Positions 22,725-35,088 of a stretch of DNA of 64,000 nucleotides are shown here, one piece after another; within the stretch, counting starts at the first letter, position 1, and the number at the start of each line of letters is the position of its first letter. Source of the DNA: Euryodendron excelsum. Lineage: Eukaryota > Streptophyta > Magnoliopsida > Ericales > Pentaphylacaceae. The notes under the pieces are model-generated. The model was not told where the DNA came from. It saw nothing but the letters and a program-made list of their open reading frames with translations, and ran no database searches. The position numbers were made by a program, and so were the translations under genes. The stretch lies in the NCBI GenBank assembly GCA_033060915.1, contig CM065393.1, positions 9,448,001 through 9,512,000 of the forward strand, written 5' to 3'.

Positions 22725-23970
22725 TCATTGGGGGTACAAAACTTGGCACGTGACAAAGTGTAGACACCTGGTACTTGCAGGCGTAGACAGCGAGAGCATT
22801 AGATTCCCATTTAGGGAGCTATGGCATATTTCAAAATCTAAACACTTGAAGTTTTTGATAAGGTTGGTATCAGGGTTTGGTGATGCCAAAAAGGCCAAAC
22901 GGCCTCCATAGAACACAAAACTTGACATGCAGCACATTGTAGGTATAAGGGACCTGTTGGTGCAGACTGCACAATTATCGGATTCCTAGTTAGGTAATTA
23001 TGACATGTTGATCCCAAGACACTTAACATTTCCTATAAGATTAGTATCAAGGTTTGGCAATGCCAAAAAGAGCAAAGGGTATCTACAGGACACGAAACAT
23101 GGCACCTGGCATGATGTAAACGCATGGAACTAATACACAATTCTAGAGATATGGCATTTTGGCCCCCCAAACACTTGACGTTTCCAACAAGGTTGATATC
23201 GGGGTTTGACAATACCAAAACCATCTAATGGTTTCCGTAAAACACGAAACTTGGCATGCTCTAAGATCTAGACACAAATGACTTATAGGCGCAGATGGTA
23301 GGGGCATCAAATTCTCAGTTGCAAAACTATACATAATACTTTTTTTTTTTAAGGTTGGTATTGAAGTTTGACAATGCCAAAATGGCCAAACAAACTTTGT
23401 AGGGCATGAAATTTGGCATGTGGTACGATGTAGGCACATGGGACATGCAGTCACAAACGGCGCAAGCATCGAATTTTCAATTGGGGAGCTATGGCACATT
23501 GCTCCCTTAGACACTTGACATTTTCTATAGTGTTGCTGTCGGGATTTGGCAATGCCAAAACGGCCTCTGTAGGACACAAAACTTGGCATATGGCATAGTG
23601 TAAACATGTGATCTTGCGAACGCAAAATTCGCGAGCTTCAAATTTTTAGTTGGGTAGCTACAGTATATTGCCACCCTCCTCCCCCTCCCCTCGCACGCGC
23701 ACTTGACATTTTCTGTAGGGTTGGTATTAAAGTTTGGTAAAGCCAGAACAGTATTTGTAGGACACAAGACTTGCCACGTGGCACGATGTATGCATACAGA
23801 CGCGCAAGCGTAGAAGGCACACGCATCGAATTTTTGGTTGGGAGCTATAGCATTTGACTCCTAGCATAAATGCTTTCGAAAAAGTTAGTATTGGGGTTTG
23901 ATGATGCCAAAATGGTGTTCATATGACATGAGACTTGGCACGCGACACTGTATATGCACAGGAGACCTAC
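22725..23970. repeat. Tandem array, 150-190 bp units with palindromic core
   Basis: Seven diverged units, each with a core close to TTTGGCAATGCCAAA, starting at 22876, 23053, 23205, 23367, 23545, 23733 and 23897 (spacings 177, 152, 162, 178, 188, 164). The 15-mer at 23053 and at 23545 is a perfect palindrome about its centre base. Other shared words are GACACTTGACATTTTC before the core and GGACACAAAACTTGGCA after it. The chain of minus-strand frames here (22725-24127) is a by-product of the repeat. Confidence 0.85.
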
Positions 23971-24074
23971 GGGTAAAGACATGGGCACACCTAAATGTGG
24001 ACTTATGGCACAAAATGACATAAAAGTGACAAATGGATTTTAAAAAATGCTGATATAAAGGGGTTAGTGCTAGA

Positions 24075-24370
24075 AACACTTTTAGTTGAACTAAAATCGT
24101 GTTTGTTAGCCAAGTTTTAGTTGACAACTAAAAACTTTTTTAGTACAAACACTTTCAGATAGAAACTAAAAGCATTTTTAGTAACCCATACTTTTAGATT
24201 CAGAGAACTAGTGATATGCAGTATCACTCATAAAATTTAGAAAGTTCGTATTTTGGGGGAGGTCTTGGGGAGCAACTAAAGGCGTTATTATTAAGAAAGT
24301 TTTTAATTCAATACTCCAAAAATTTTTAGTAATAATGCTTTGAGTTTTGGACTAAAAGCATTGTTAGTAA
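24075..24370. repeat. Cluster of TTTAGT/ACTAAA hairpins
   Basis: At 24075-24105 AAACAC-TTTTAGT faces ACTAAAA-GTGTTT. The next, near 24115-24136, has GTTTTAGTTG facing CAACTAAAAAC. Near-palindromes of the ACTAAAAGCATTTTTAGT type follow at about 24165 and 24345. They may be ends of a decayed DNA transposon or MITE, but I find no paired termini. Confidence 0.5.
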
Positions 24371-24742
24371 ATACGCTTTTCTTTTATTTAATTTTAAAAT
24401 TCTACATTACCATATTTTGAAATTCATTTTTTGTTTTCACAAAACGAAATTGAAAATACAAAAAATACTGCCTTACCAGGATTTTGTAAATAAGTTGAAA
24501 TGGGTCCCTGTAAGTAAATAGCTACTAAAGTAACTAGTGTCAATTAAGCCACCCAATATACAGCCCTCAAGACCCAAAAAAGAAAAAAAAAAAACCCTTA
24601 GAGCTGTTAGGGAATGCTTGAAATTTTAAAATAATTATGTTACAGAATTTTAATTTTGTTTTCTCTTTCCTCTTTTAAATGATAAGAAAAGGTAGCAAAA
24701 ATTGGACAAGCTAATATATACACACTTTTGAGTAATATTTGT

Positions 24743-24745
<3 letters not shown>

Positions 24746-24795
<50 letters not shown>
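24746..24795 (+). repeat. (TC)25 microsatellite
   Basis: Uninterrupted TC dinucleotides over 50 bases. Confidence 0.95.
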
Positions 24796-24797
<2 letters not shown>

Positions 24798-26872
24798 GTA
24801 AAAGGCCAAGTCTCCAAATTATTTTGTTGACAAAATAAAAAGAAATATTATTAAAAATTTGTGATTTCCTTTTCAAAATTATGAAAGAGTTAAAAGAGTA
24901 CAGATTTTAGCCAAAGCTGAACTAGATCAAATTTTGGGTGAAAAGACAAAATAGGAACTCACAAATTTGGAATATTTGGCGAAGCCTTAAATTCTCTATA
25001 AAAGGATCAATACAAGGTTATGAAATTGTCCCTACTCAAAACTTTAAAAAAAGTTTTAAAAAAAAAATCCCAACAACCATTGCAATTTCATTACGCTTTT
25101 TTCTAATCCGCTCTATTAAGAGTTATGCTAAACCGTAACATAACATGTATTTTTTTATTAAATCAACTAAAGTTTATTTTGGTCTCTCTCGTCTCCTATC
25201 ATTACTGTCAATACATATAGTGTCACTCTTCCTATCACGGGCACTTATGCCAAAAAAAAAAAAAAAATTAGAAAACAAAAGGTCCCTAGCTCTGTTTCTC
25301 ATCTACCAAACCAAAAAAAAAAAAAAATACATCCAATATCACAATAATTAACAATGTTTGGTTTAGTGTAAAGACTTCAACAGTACTGTTTGTTAAAAGT
25401 ATAAAGTAAGCTAGGAGTTGAGTGTTAAAGAAGCTATTATAATATGATTTGTATTGTATAAATGCTATATCAAAAAAAAGGTTTTTAAAGTTTTCATCAA
25501 AAATCATGCTCTTTACGAATTATGCGTTTACAATTTACGTGGACTATGATTATAAATTTGTAAATTAGGGTGAGTAACACACATTTCATATCTCCTTAGT
25601 AATAATTGCTATTACCCGACATTAATTTTGGATCATGAATCTGTGGATAGAAAAGAGAGGGAAGAGAAAAGATCCAAAAAGAAAATGAAGCAAAAGAAGC
25701 AAGAAGAAAAATCAATGAGTATTTGTCCAAAAATCATTGAGTATGAATAATCTCATTTCCCTTTCAATTGTTTCCTTGACAATTTTTATCCAAACAGTGT
25801 TAATTGTCTTTGGAAAGTGTGAATCCTACTCTACCCACTTGCATGAAAGAAATTCATTTTCTCAAATCTTGTCTTGTATTTTATACAGTTAAGAAAGTTG
25901 GAAAGTTTTTTTTTTTTTTTTTGTATGTACTTTCTCCTAAACCAAACGTATATGGGAAAGTTAATTAGTTTATTTTCCTTTCTTTTACTTCACTGTGATT
26001 TCTGAGGAGGGGTTGGGCTTTACAAGGAAGGTGCTCTAAGATTGTGTTAATCGTTTCTGAGAAAGGCTAAAAAGCCAGTACCATAGAACTGGGACCGTGG
26101 AAGTAATCGGAACAAAATCCAGAATGATTAAATTATAGACAGAATTAGAGATGATCGATGCTTTCGACACTCCCAACGAAATAAAATTTAAGGCAAGATT
26201 AGTCTGAATTAACCGTTAAAATGTAATGTTATAATCAATTGCATCTTTAGCTCATTTTGAAAAACTAGGCTCCGTTTCTATATAGCCATAACGAGTAATA
26301 CACACCCCAAACAAATTTGTGTACAAAATATTCATAGAGAATGATAATGCTATTTGTGATCCTTCTCTAAGTCACCAGTCCATAATGCGGGATGTGGGTG
26401 GGTGCGAGAGTAAGAGTAAGAGTGCGTCATTTATAAAAATATATCAAGAGCGGGAACACCTCTAGAAATATAATTACATATTCAAATATGACATATAGAG
26501 ACATATAATTTAAATAATTTTAAATTTTTGTATGCATTAATTTTTTTAAAAAATACCTAAATTTCTAATTCTTGAAATAAATCAAGAAACAAAATAGTAA
26601 TTTCTTTACTAAATTGTAAATTGTTTTTAGCAAAACTTCAATACAAGATATATCATCATGTATTTTAATATCATAACAATCAACTATTGGTCCAAATTAG
26701 AATTTGAAATTTTGACCATTTGAGTTAACAGATTTGCCAAGAACAATTCGAGTTAGCAATTTGCCTACCTAGTTAGAAGAATTGTGTTAGGTCCTTCCTA
26801 TTCAAACCAAAATACCCACTACTTCGACTCATAATTTCCAAAATTTCATTGCCAAACCATTTTGAGCTTTCT

Positions 26873-26899
26873 AAAAATAATAATAATAATAATAATAAT
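26873..26899 (+). repeat. (AAT)n microsatellite
   Basis: About eight to nine AAT units. Confidence 0.85.
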
Positions 26900-27075
26900 G
26901 TAAGAACATAACTATCCATATCACAATAATCTCCGGTCAACAAACAAGTGCATTCACTGACTACTAACAGGTCTAGCACATCCCAATATTGAATTTCTAA
27001 TATTGCTTGAACTAAATATCTTTCAAACTACAAAATTTGGCCTTGCCAAGTACAGCAATAAACAGAACATGATTA

Positions 27076-27378
27076 TCAAACTCCCACAACATGCTCATTT
27101 ATGAAAAACTCAATACCATTTCAAAGGGATCCATTCTCAGGGTTAGCAGCTATACATGTGAATACGTTCCACACAAGGTTATGGGGATGCTCAAAGATGG
27201 CCTTAAATAGCATCCGAAAATGCATTACTTTTTTCGGTGTTAGCTTCGTGGTGTCACTGAAATCAACAGCCTTCAACACTTAAAGAGAGAGGGTGAAAGA
27301 GGATATCATATCCATAACAAATTGCGATAGGTTCCTTGATCTCATCATTTGCATTGCCTCCAGCTCATTGAAGTGGTC
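27076..27378 (-). pseudogene. Terminal exon of a NOM1/MIF4G-MA3-like protein, decayed
   Basis: On the - strand a frame begins after a splice-like AG (27380-27379, preceded by CCTCT) with DHFNELEAMQMMRSRNLSQF and goes on to VMHFRMLFKAIFEHPHNLVW and NVFTCIAANPE, ending NEHVVGV and TGA. This resembles the C-terminal MA3-side end of the plant nucleolar MIF4G-domain protein (NOM1/Sgd1 family), which acts in small-subunit ribosome assembly. Two stops break it: TAA at codon 33 and TGA at codon 86. The latter replaces what is probably an Arg codon. No other exon of the family was found within several kilobases on this strand. It is either a truncated gene copy or a captured exon. The assignment is from memory of the family. 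Confidence 0.55.
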
Positions 27379-30300
27379 CTAGAGGCAATATTGTGAAAAA
27401 CTAAGACAAGCAATGAAAGGAAAAAGTTTTTACCAAAAGTTAAGTTATTGTTACCCTTGTATCAAATAGCACACAAGAAAAGGTAGATTGTTATATTACA
27501 CCATGTACTTCACAACATGGTATGAAAACTAACAAAGTTTAGTCACATGTTTCTAACTCTACCTGAGTCTTAAGATTTTACTAGCACCATACCTAAATTG
27601 TTTTAATGTAAAGCTGCATGACCACACACGTCTAACTCTATTCATATAATGTTTCGTGACATTCATTTCTAGTTGAAGGGTGGCTCACCCAACTTCTAAT
27701 TTGACAACACTACTTAAGATGAACAGTCAACTCCACTAAAGAAAAATGCCAAAATTTGTGTTAGTAGTTGATGGGAATTTTGGAAGTGTTTTATTTTTTT
27801 GTGCATTGGTAAAGCTCAAAATCAAACTTCCTTCTAGGATGAGCTGGTTTAGAAAGGCCCTCTAGAAAGTTGATGACAGGTGCTAACATGGCAGACATCA
27901 CCGGAAATGAAGGGTTAGAGAGAGAGAGAGAGAGTGGCAATGAAGATTTGTGCCTCAATTCAAGAGACTTAAGTCCTTGTGATCAATCATTGCATGGAGT
28001 TGAAGGCCTCTTATTCATAGAAGAATAGGACTTGGGAGGCCAAGCTCGCCCGTGACCCATTGAGGACATGTGGCTCATCCTCCTTTGGTCCGACAATCAA
28101 GAGGCAAGGCTTGCAACCTTTACGATACCGAACCCCTCAGAAGACTTGGTTGTGGATTCGGCTCGAGGCCTGGTAGGTGAACGTCATTAATGCTCGTTAT
28201 TGCCTTCTATCTTCTTCTGGTGGAGCTCTCTCTCTCTTTCTAAGATCAGCCAAAGGGTAGTCCCTTGGGCCTCAGCTCTAGCCTCCACTCCACGAGCCTC
28301 CAATGGTCTCGCACAAGGACGACTCCAAAGAGGTCAATAGGTTTTGCTCCCAATCTAGGTGTTGAACTATTCCATCAAGATAGCCTCAAGTGATGGAGAA
28401 GGCTCAAAAGTGTGTTTGGTCACAAAAAAAACCTTTCAAAAAATAATAAGAAATGTTTTTACGCATGTTCGACATGTTTAGGGAAGTCCATCAATGCTTC
28501 TTAGGCATGCACCATCCTTAGCTGACGAGGCTCAAACCTAGAGGTGTTTGTTGCGCCATTTGCCACCCTCACAAGGCTAACATGGTACCAGGCTCACATA
28601 AGCGTTTGTGGGACGCAGGATGCATGTACCTACAACATCAAATTATGCAAGGATACCTAAAGTTTTTACAATTTAAACGAATCTACTATTAACTAAAGTG
28701 AAATTACTATGATATCTTCCTCCAACTTCTATATACACATTTACGAATCCTCAATGAACTATCACTCCTCAATGTCTTTGACTGGAAAGACAATAGTTAC
28801 AACGATGGCTCCTAGAAATTGCATATCCTAGTTTAAAGCTCACTTCTAACCAGCAACAAATAGTAAAATAGTTTCATTATAAAATTATCTACTGCTTGCC
28901 AAGAGTAACTACCATCTCCTTAAGATCCACAAGCACTAGTTTCAAATAAACCAAACATGTTGAGCGAGTTGACTGCTAACTAAAAATTTTTCACAAGTTT
29001 TTCATGCTCTACTGGCATAGCATAATCTATCAACAAAATTGAGAGGAAAAATGACAAAAGATTGTCATTCCATACAGTTTCAGCATACCAGTCGGCCCAT
29101 TTGAGACACAAAAAAAGTCTTCTAATAGCTTAATTGCCTTTCTTTTGTTTCCTTCTACCTTCCTTTGCTATCTTTCTAGAAGTAACTAGATATAACAAAT
29201 TCTATCTGAAAGCTTGTTTACTTCCAAATGTTGGCATCAATACTTATATCTTATTACCACAGAACTTATTTATGTTATTAATTGGTCCAACATCTTCCAA
29301 ATCAATGGTTGTCATCGACCATTGTAGGAGCCAGACTCCTTAGGCCTTAGCCGTCGATCTTTGCCACAGCTCTCCATATCTCTAGCCTCAACGTGTGACT
29401 AATCCAAACTCCATTAGCATAGAGTATTTGCATGATCCATGTTTTCCCCATGTACGTCGTCATATGGTGTTGGGTTGGGTTTTTGATTGTTGGTGTTTAT
29501 GGTGGTCTGCAATCAGTAGTGTGGTTAGAGGTGAATGCGTATGCCAAATTTGTGCAATCGGTTGTGAGGTTAGTGATGGGGTTAGAGGTGGAATTTGTGG
29601 TGATGTGGTCTACAATTTGTGAGGGAAACAATTGACAACATAAAGCTACGACAATAAGGAGGTTCTTGGGCTGCGACTGCAGCAGACGAGTTTGGTGGAA
29701 GCTGTCGTGATAAGGTGTATACTAAATCTGTGCCTCCTTTAGCAATTGTTCTCCCTAGAAGGCATGGGCTTGAGAATAGCTTGGTGTTGCGATGAGAGTG
29801 ATGAGATCGGTAGAGGTTACCGTGAGGATGTGCGATGGAGATTGTTGTGATGGTTGGTAAGATGGGATTGCAGTGGTAAGGAGTTTGCTAATTTATTAGG
29901 TCTTCGTGGTTTGATTTTGGTAGTTGGTGAAAGGAGATTGTGGTAGCGCCATCTTTATATGTGGTAGTGCTATCTTTATATTTATCAGAGACCAGTCTCC
30001 ATGATGCATTGACATGTTCCATTCACTTTTTGTGCCCATGCACACCAACACCAAGAGTCCATGGATGTCTCTGCTACCATTTACTTGCCTTCTTTGCCCA
30101 TCCATGGGCAGCAGTTTGTGGAATCAGATTTAATTCCTTCCTTTGACTAAAAACTGATAAGAAATACAAATAATTTCGTATAAATTCACAGTAACATAAA
30201 GAAGAGCACCTATATTATAAAGACTTCATTGTTCAATATTGCTTTGGCGGGGTTATAGGTGTTCGTGATAATGTTGTGGATGGGCGGAGGGGGGAAGGCA

Positions 30301-31064
30301 CTGCTTTGGGTTGGGGAAGAGTAAAATTGTAATTGAAAACTCTCTATTAAGGGCGTGTATTGCATTTTAAATTATTGTAGTTAAGGGGGTCAATTTATAA
30401 CTTTTTTTAATTTAGGGAGATTAGTGGTAGTGAGTCATAGTTTAAGGATTGTTAGTGTAATTAAATTTTTTTTACGACCAGAATTGTACTCATATCCCAG
30501 TAACTGAATTCCGTTTCGTTTCGGTTGGAACAACCGAAACTTTCCATTTTCACGGGAAACCGAAACGCATTAGAGCATCAATGTCAAAATTCTAGTGTTT
30601 CAAATCGAAACACTTAGACGGGTCGAAGTCACACAGAGAACCTTAGTTTTCTGACAAGGCTGGTGAATTCTCACAAAATAAAAACTGATTTCCCAGTGAT
30701 TCAGACAACAAAGGAAAAATTTTCAAACAAATAATTCATAGCCATCAAATATGGGAACTAAGAAAGCAAGAGAAGGAGATAGAAAACAAAGAGGAAGAAA
30801 ACAGCAAGAACTACCTGGTAGTTTTGTGAAATTGTAATTGGACTTCGGCCCTCGGAACATCTGGATTTCGCCGGGGTTGATTTAGTGGTTCCGTCTCCGG
30901 TCTCCGATCTCCAAGTCTCTGACATACTGACAGTCCGATTCCTTCATATCTGGGAATGCATCTTATCCCTCCTCGTCTTCTATGCTTTGTTCGAACTCCT
31001 CTTCTTCTTTGGGCTAACTACAAAATTAAAAAAAAGCTCATGAGCAGTGACTCAGCTTCACTAA
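27379..31064. other. Intergenic DNA; possible intron or 5' region of the MIF4G-like relic
   Basis: No confident coding exon. The stretch 27780-28640 is less AT-rich than its surroundings, with GA runs, and may be an inserted element, but I see no clear ends. A candidate - strand first exon (about 31020-30815) has an ATG at 30860-30858 and a splice-donor-like CCAG/GTAGTT at 30818-30811. Its link to the relic is unproven. Confidence 0.35.
30518..30540. repeat. Perfect 10 bp inverted repeat
   Basis: GTTTCGGTTG (30518-30527) faces CAACCGAAAC (30531-30540) across a three-base loop. CGAAAC words recur to 30610. Confidence 0.75.
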
Positions 31065-31505
31065 TAACCCCTTAGACTCGAAAAAATAACATATTTATCC
31101 CTTAAACTATTAATTTATATTAACCAATACCTTCTAATATCAATTCATTTAGAAAATAAATGAAAAAATTATGACGTAACTTGTATATATTTACAAATTG
31201 ATAATTTTATACACAAATTGTCATATTTTTATTATAATAATTATCTAATAACTAAAATACTTTTTAAAATGACATGTAAATAAAGAGATAATCTAAGGGG
31301 TATTTTAGTTATTAGATAATTATTATAAAAATAAAATTTTCAATTTAAATATAAAATCATACTTTTTTGATCATGTGCAACTCATATGATAATTTTTCAT
31401 CTACTTTTCTAATAATTTCTAATACAATGCTAACAAATATGTAAATTGATATAAATTTATAGTTTAGAGTTTAAGGGGGTTTAAAAATATATGTCGTAGT
31501 TTAAA
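31065..31505. mobile_element. Fold-back (MITE-like) element, ~430 bp
   Basis: Two arms in inverted orientation around a centre near 31280. The inner 28-30 bases are perfect (31231-31262 against 31298-31328, containing GTATTTTAGTTATTAGATAA). Outward the arms stay alignable, with gaps, to CCCTTAAACTATTAATTTATAT on the left and its counterpart near 31455-31485. It is AT-rich and non-coding. No target duplication could be fixed, so the superfamily is open. Confidence 0.65.
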
Positions 31506-31932
31506 TTGTATTTTTTATTTAACAATATATATTTATATAACATTATCATATATAATAAGCATAGTAATTATATATTATAATAAAATTAAAGGCATTGTGA
31601 TTTTTTATAATAATTTTTCCAAGTATAACAGTAATAATACAAGTATAACTAATGTGAGGTAATTACACTATATTATATACGATTCTATAGTTAATTAGAG
31701 TAAAATATAGATTTCATGTTGTAAACTTGTTTGTTATTTAACTTATTAAGTTAATTTTATTGTATATTATAAAATTTTATGTTTAACTTAATTGAACTAA
31801 TTAAATTTATTTTATAATTTATGTAATTAAACTTATTCTTTTAAGTTTAGCTTAATTAATCTTATTAACTTCATTTTATATTTTAGGTAATTCAACTTAT
31901 TATATAGTTAATTATATGCTACAATAGTTGTT

Positions 31933-31963
<31 letters not shown>

Positions 31964-33044
31964 ACACTACACAATTTTATTAAATTTTTATTTATCAAGT
32001 GAACACATGAATTTTTCTAAACAAAATTTTGCCACTTAGACAGTTAGGCCAAGAAGGTCCAGAACCGTAAATAAACATTTTGAACATAATAAAAAATAAA
32101 CATTCATAATATTGTAGTTTTTAATTTTTTTTGTTACTTATATATAAGTTAAATCAAGTATTTTAATAGTGTTTGTCATTTATTTTTTGGTACACGTCAA
32201 TTTCTTATTAGATATCGCATCAAAAGAAATATAACTTCTCTATCTATAGATAAATAAAAAGGTAGCATGATATGAATGATACAATGTATAATGTTTGTCA
32301 TAAAACAATAAAGAAAAGCAGTGTATCACATTTAAAGCAACAATTAACAGGTTGTTATTCAAATGTGAAAAGATGTGATAAGTGCCCCAAAAGTTGGGAA
32401 AGCAATGAGGGAATATTTGGATCTTAATAGCAAGAGCATGAAGAGGTACCAACACAGAGGGCTAAACTAACAGATAATTTAATTTATTCATATATGAGGA
32501 TATATGAGATTGACATGTATCATAGATCATGATTCGAAGGATGACACGAAAAGAGTGTGCAAGGAGCAATCTCATTGGGATATATATATGACTGAACGAG
32601 ACATTAGACGGGGAGACACACTCATACAGCCATTTATGAGTTTGGATTTCAAGCTGTAGTTAGGAGAAGAACTAAAATTGATCTAGGTAACTTAATATTC
32701 AAGAGTTAATATGACATATTATTTGAATATATAGTTTTTTCTAAATTACTACTATATATCTCATTGTACAGCTGGGTGGTAATTATGTATGGCATGATTG
32801 TTCTTAAGGAAGATTGCCACCAGTATACTATCACAAATATGCTCATCTAGTGGTTCTAAGAAATTGGTGCACTTTTGCTCCCATTCATACAAAACTCTAT
32901 AATAACCTCAATTGCCAAAAGTTAAAAAAAGGTTGGTGTTTGCATAAATACAACATGAGATTGAAGTTGAAAATCCTTATGAATGAACACGGGGCTCAAA
33001 ATTCAAATTGTGAACCTAATAAGAGCTAAGGCCAGAATAGAAGG
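31506..33044. other. AT-rich intergenic DNA
   Basis: Includes a TA microsatellite near 31933-31956. No gene or element boundary seen until the Tat LTR starts at 33045. Confidence 0.45.
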
Positions 33045-33559
33045 TGTCCAGTCCAGCTAGGTCGGCCCAACACTACCGACCAATTGGGTCGGGCCTATGC
33101 TGACCTTGGGCTCATTCCCAAAGGGACTTGTGAGACCCTAATGCTATAATTCCATAAGTAACTAATTACATTCATTGTTTAGTTAATTGGTATGTAAAAT
33201 TATGTGAGTGCATGTGTGTGTGGTATGTGGCAAGTGGTGAGTTAGGTGATGAGTTAATTAGTGAGTCAATGGTAAGTTGGTTAGTAGGTTAATTGGTGAG
33301 GTGGTTGGTGAGTCATTGGTGACATGTGTATAAGTGTGCATGTGGAGTGTTGTCTTGCAAATAGAGAGAGAGATTGGGCAACTCAATTCTCATTTCAGTG
33401 AAGAGAAAGAGAGAGAAGACAAGAGAGGAATAATGCTAGTGGAAAAACAAAGAAAAAGAAAGGCTAGTGAAGTGTGAGTGGCCTAACATCATGGGAGAGA
33501 GAGAAAAAAGAAAAAGAGAAAGAAAAGAGAAAGTCAAGAGGTTGGCTACCGTCATTCGA

Positions 33560-33561
<2 letters not shown>

Positions 33562-33610
<49 letters not shown>
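33562..33610 (+). repeat. (AG)n microsatellite in outer solo LTR
   Basis: About 24 units. A matching tract lies at 35475-35526 in the inner LTR at the equivalent position, so the tract predates both copies. Confidence 0.9.
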
Positions 33611-33615
<5 letters not shown>

Positions 33616-33978
33616 AAAGAAGAGAAGGTGGGGAATTTGAAGGGGAAGCTTATGATTTTGTTGTTGGAGGTAAGAAACCTCATATTCATACTTAATTCAT
33701 TGCATTTGTATTGATTGCTATATGCTAGCATACTCTTGCATGCCATGAAAGTGAGATTGAGGTGAAGGAGGGAAGGTTGTATATGATTTCTAAGAACAAG
33801 CCTTAAATCTGGCATATTGTTGTGTTTGTGTTAAAACCTTGTTTGAGACCTTAGAAGCTCATTTTGAACCTTGGGAATATCTATTGTTGTGTTGGGGATT
33901 GTTTGGGCAGTTTAGAAACATGTTTTGAGAAGTTGTATTTTCAAGCAAAGGTGGGAGGGTCAACTCATTTTCTTCGAG

Positions 33979-34230
33979 GAGTCGACACATGTAACATTTT
34001 TTGACAAACCTTTGTTCACTGTCTCGATAAGTCGACTCCTGGAACAAAGGGGTCGACACATGTAACATTTTTTGACAAACCTTTGTTCACTGTCCTGATA
34101 AGTCGACTCCTGGAACAAAGGGGTTGACACATTTAACATCTTTTTTCAGACTTTTACTCTCTCTCTCTCTAGGGGTCGACACCTGTGGCTGGAGGGGTCG
34201 ATACCTAGAGCAAAAGAGTCGACACATTTT
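33979..34230 (+). repeat. GTCGAC repeat block in outer solo LTR
   Basis: AAGTCGACTCCTGGAACAAA followed by GGGGTCGACACATG occurs at 34030-34063 and again, with GGGTTGACAC, at 34091-34121. The two GTCGAC-type sites in each copy are 21 bases apart and the copies 61 bases apart. Further GTCGAC words are at about 33981, 34175 and 34218. The inner LTR lacks the block. Confidence 0.8.
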
Positions 34231-35088
34231 AACATTTTGTCAAAACTTTGCTTGCTGTCTCTAGGGGTTGACACATGTGGTTGGAGAAGTCAACACACTT
34301 TGGTAAAATAGGCATATGTCACTTTAGAAAACTCAAAATGGTGCACCGTTTAAGGCATTGGAAAGTAGACTCATATACCTTTCTACTAATAAAAAGTTTG
34401 TACTCTGAGTCCTTATAGATTGTGAGATATTAAGGTTTAAATTTGACTAAAAATTTCTGTCCGCACCATTATTTTTTAGGATTTGAATCCATTTTCATGG
34501 GACATAACTTCTTCGTCTGAAAGGTGTTTTTGATCCATGACCTATCAAATTAAAGGTATTTAAGTTTGTTTTTAAATGATTATGTTTAAGGTGTATACTT
34601 AGTGTTGAAGTATTATTTATGAATTATTGTTTATGTTTAATATTTATTAATGAATTATACAATGTGGTTTCGAAATTAACATAGTTATGCTGATAGGAGC
34701 TAAAAGAGATCAAGAGCCTTTAACAACAACTAAGGAGTAATTTCATCGGGTGTGTGTGCAGTGATTGGTAGGAATATAAGATAGTCTTAATCATATTAAA
34801 TGGATAGTGTTGTTGCTTATAAGTGTATAAGTGGGAAGTTTGAATAATCTTATTCATATTGAATTGCTTGTTTATTACTTACATTAGTGATATTGGTGAT
34901 TACATATGTGAGGTGATATTGGTGAATATATATGAGATGATATTGCATATCATTCATTCTGTATGCTATTCATTGCAGGGAGAAAGGTATCGCCGATGTG
35001 GGGCTAACCTAAATATTAGCAGATGTGGGGTTGATCTAAAAAGGTGTCTAAGTGGGGCATCTTTGATAACAAGCCATCATCTAAATTG

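Larger units (their letters stand above)
23971..27075. other. AT-rich intergenic DNA with hairpins and microsatellites
   Basis: Contains the TTTAGT/ACTAAA hairpin cluster (24075-24370), a TC microsatellite (24746-24795), poly-A runs near 25253 and 25312, a poly-T run near 25905 and an AAT repeat (26873-26899). No gene recognised. Confidence 0.45.

Noticed and set aside
22725..24127. Chain of - strand frames resembling a Cys/His-rich protein
   Set aside because: Frames follow the tandem array, overlap in different frames and share no coherent domain.
24640..24876. Arg/Glu-repeat protein
   Set aside because: Encoded by a TC microsatellite.
29395..29635. Two overlapping + strand frames rich in Val/Cys/Trp
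   Set aside because: No motif, no support from flanks; G/T-rich composition alone keeps them open.
33552..33815. Ser/Leu-repeat peptides here and at 35290-35622
   Set aside because: Products of AG microsatellites inside LTRs.
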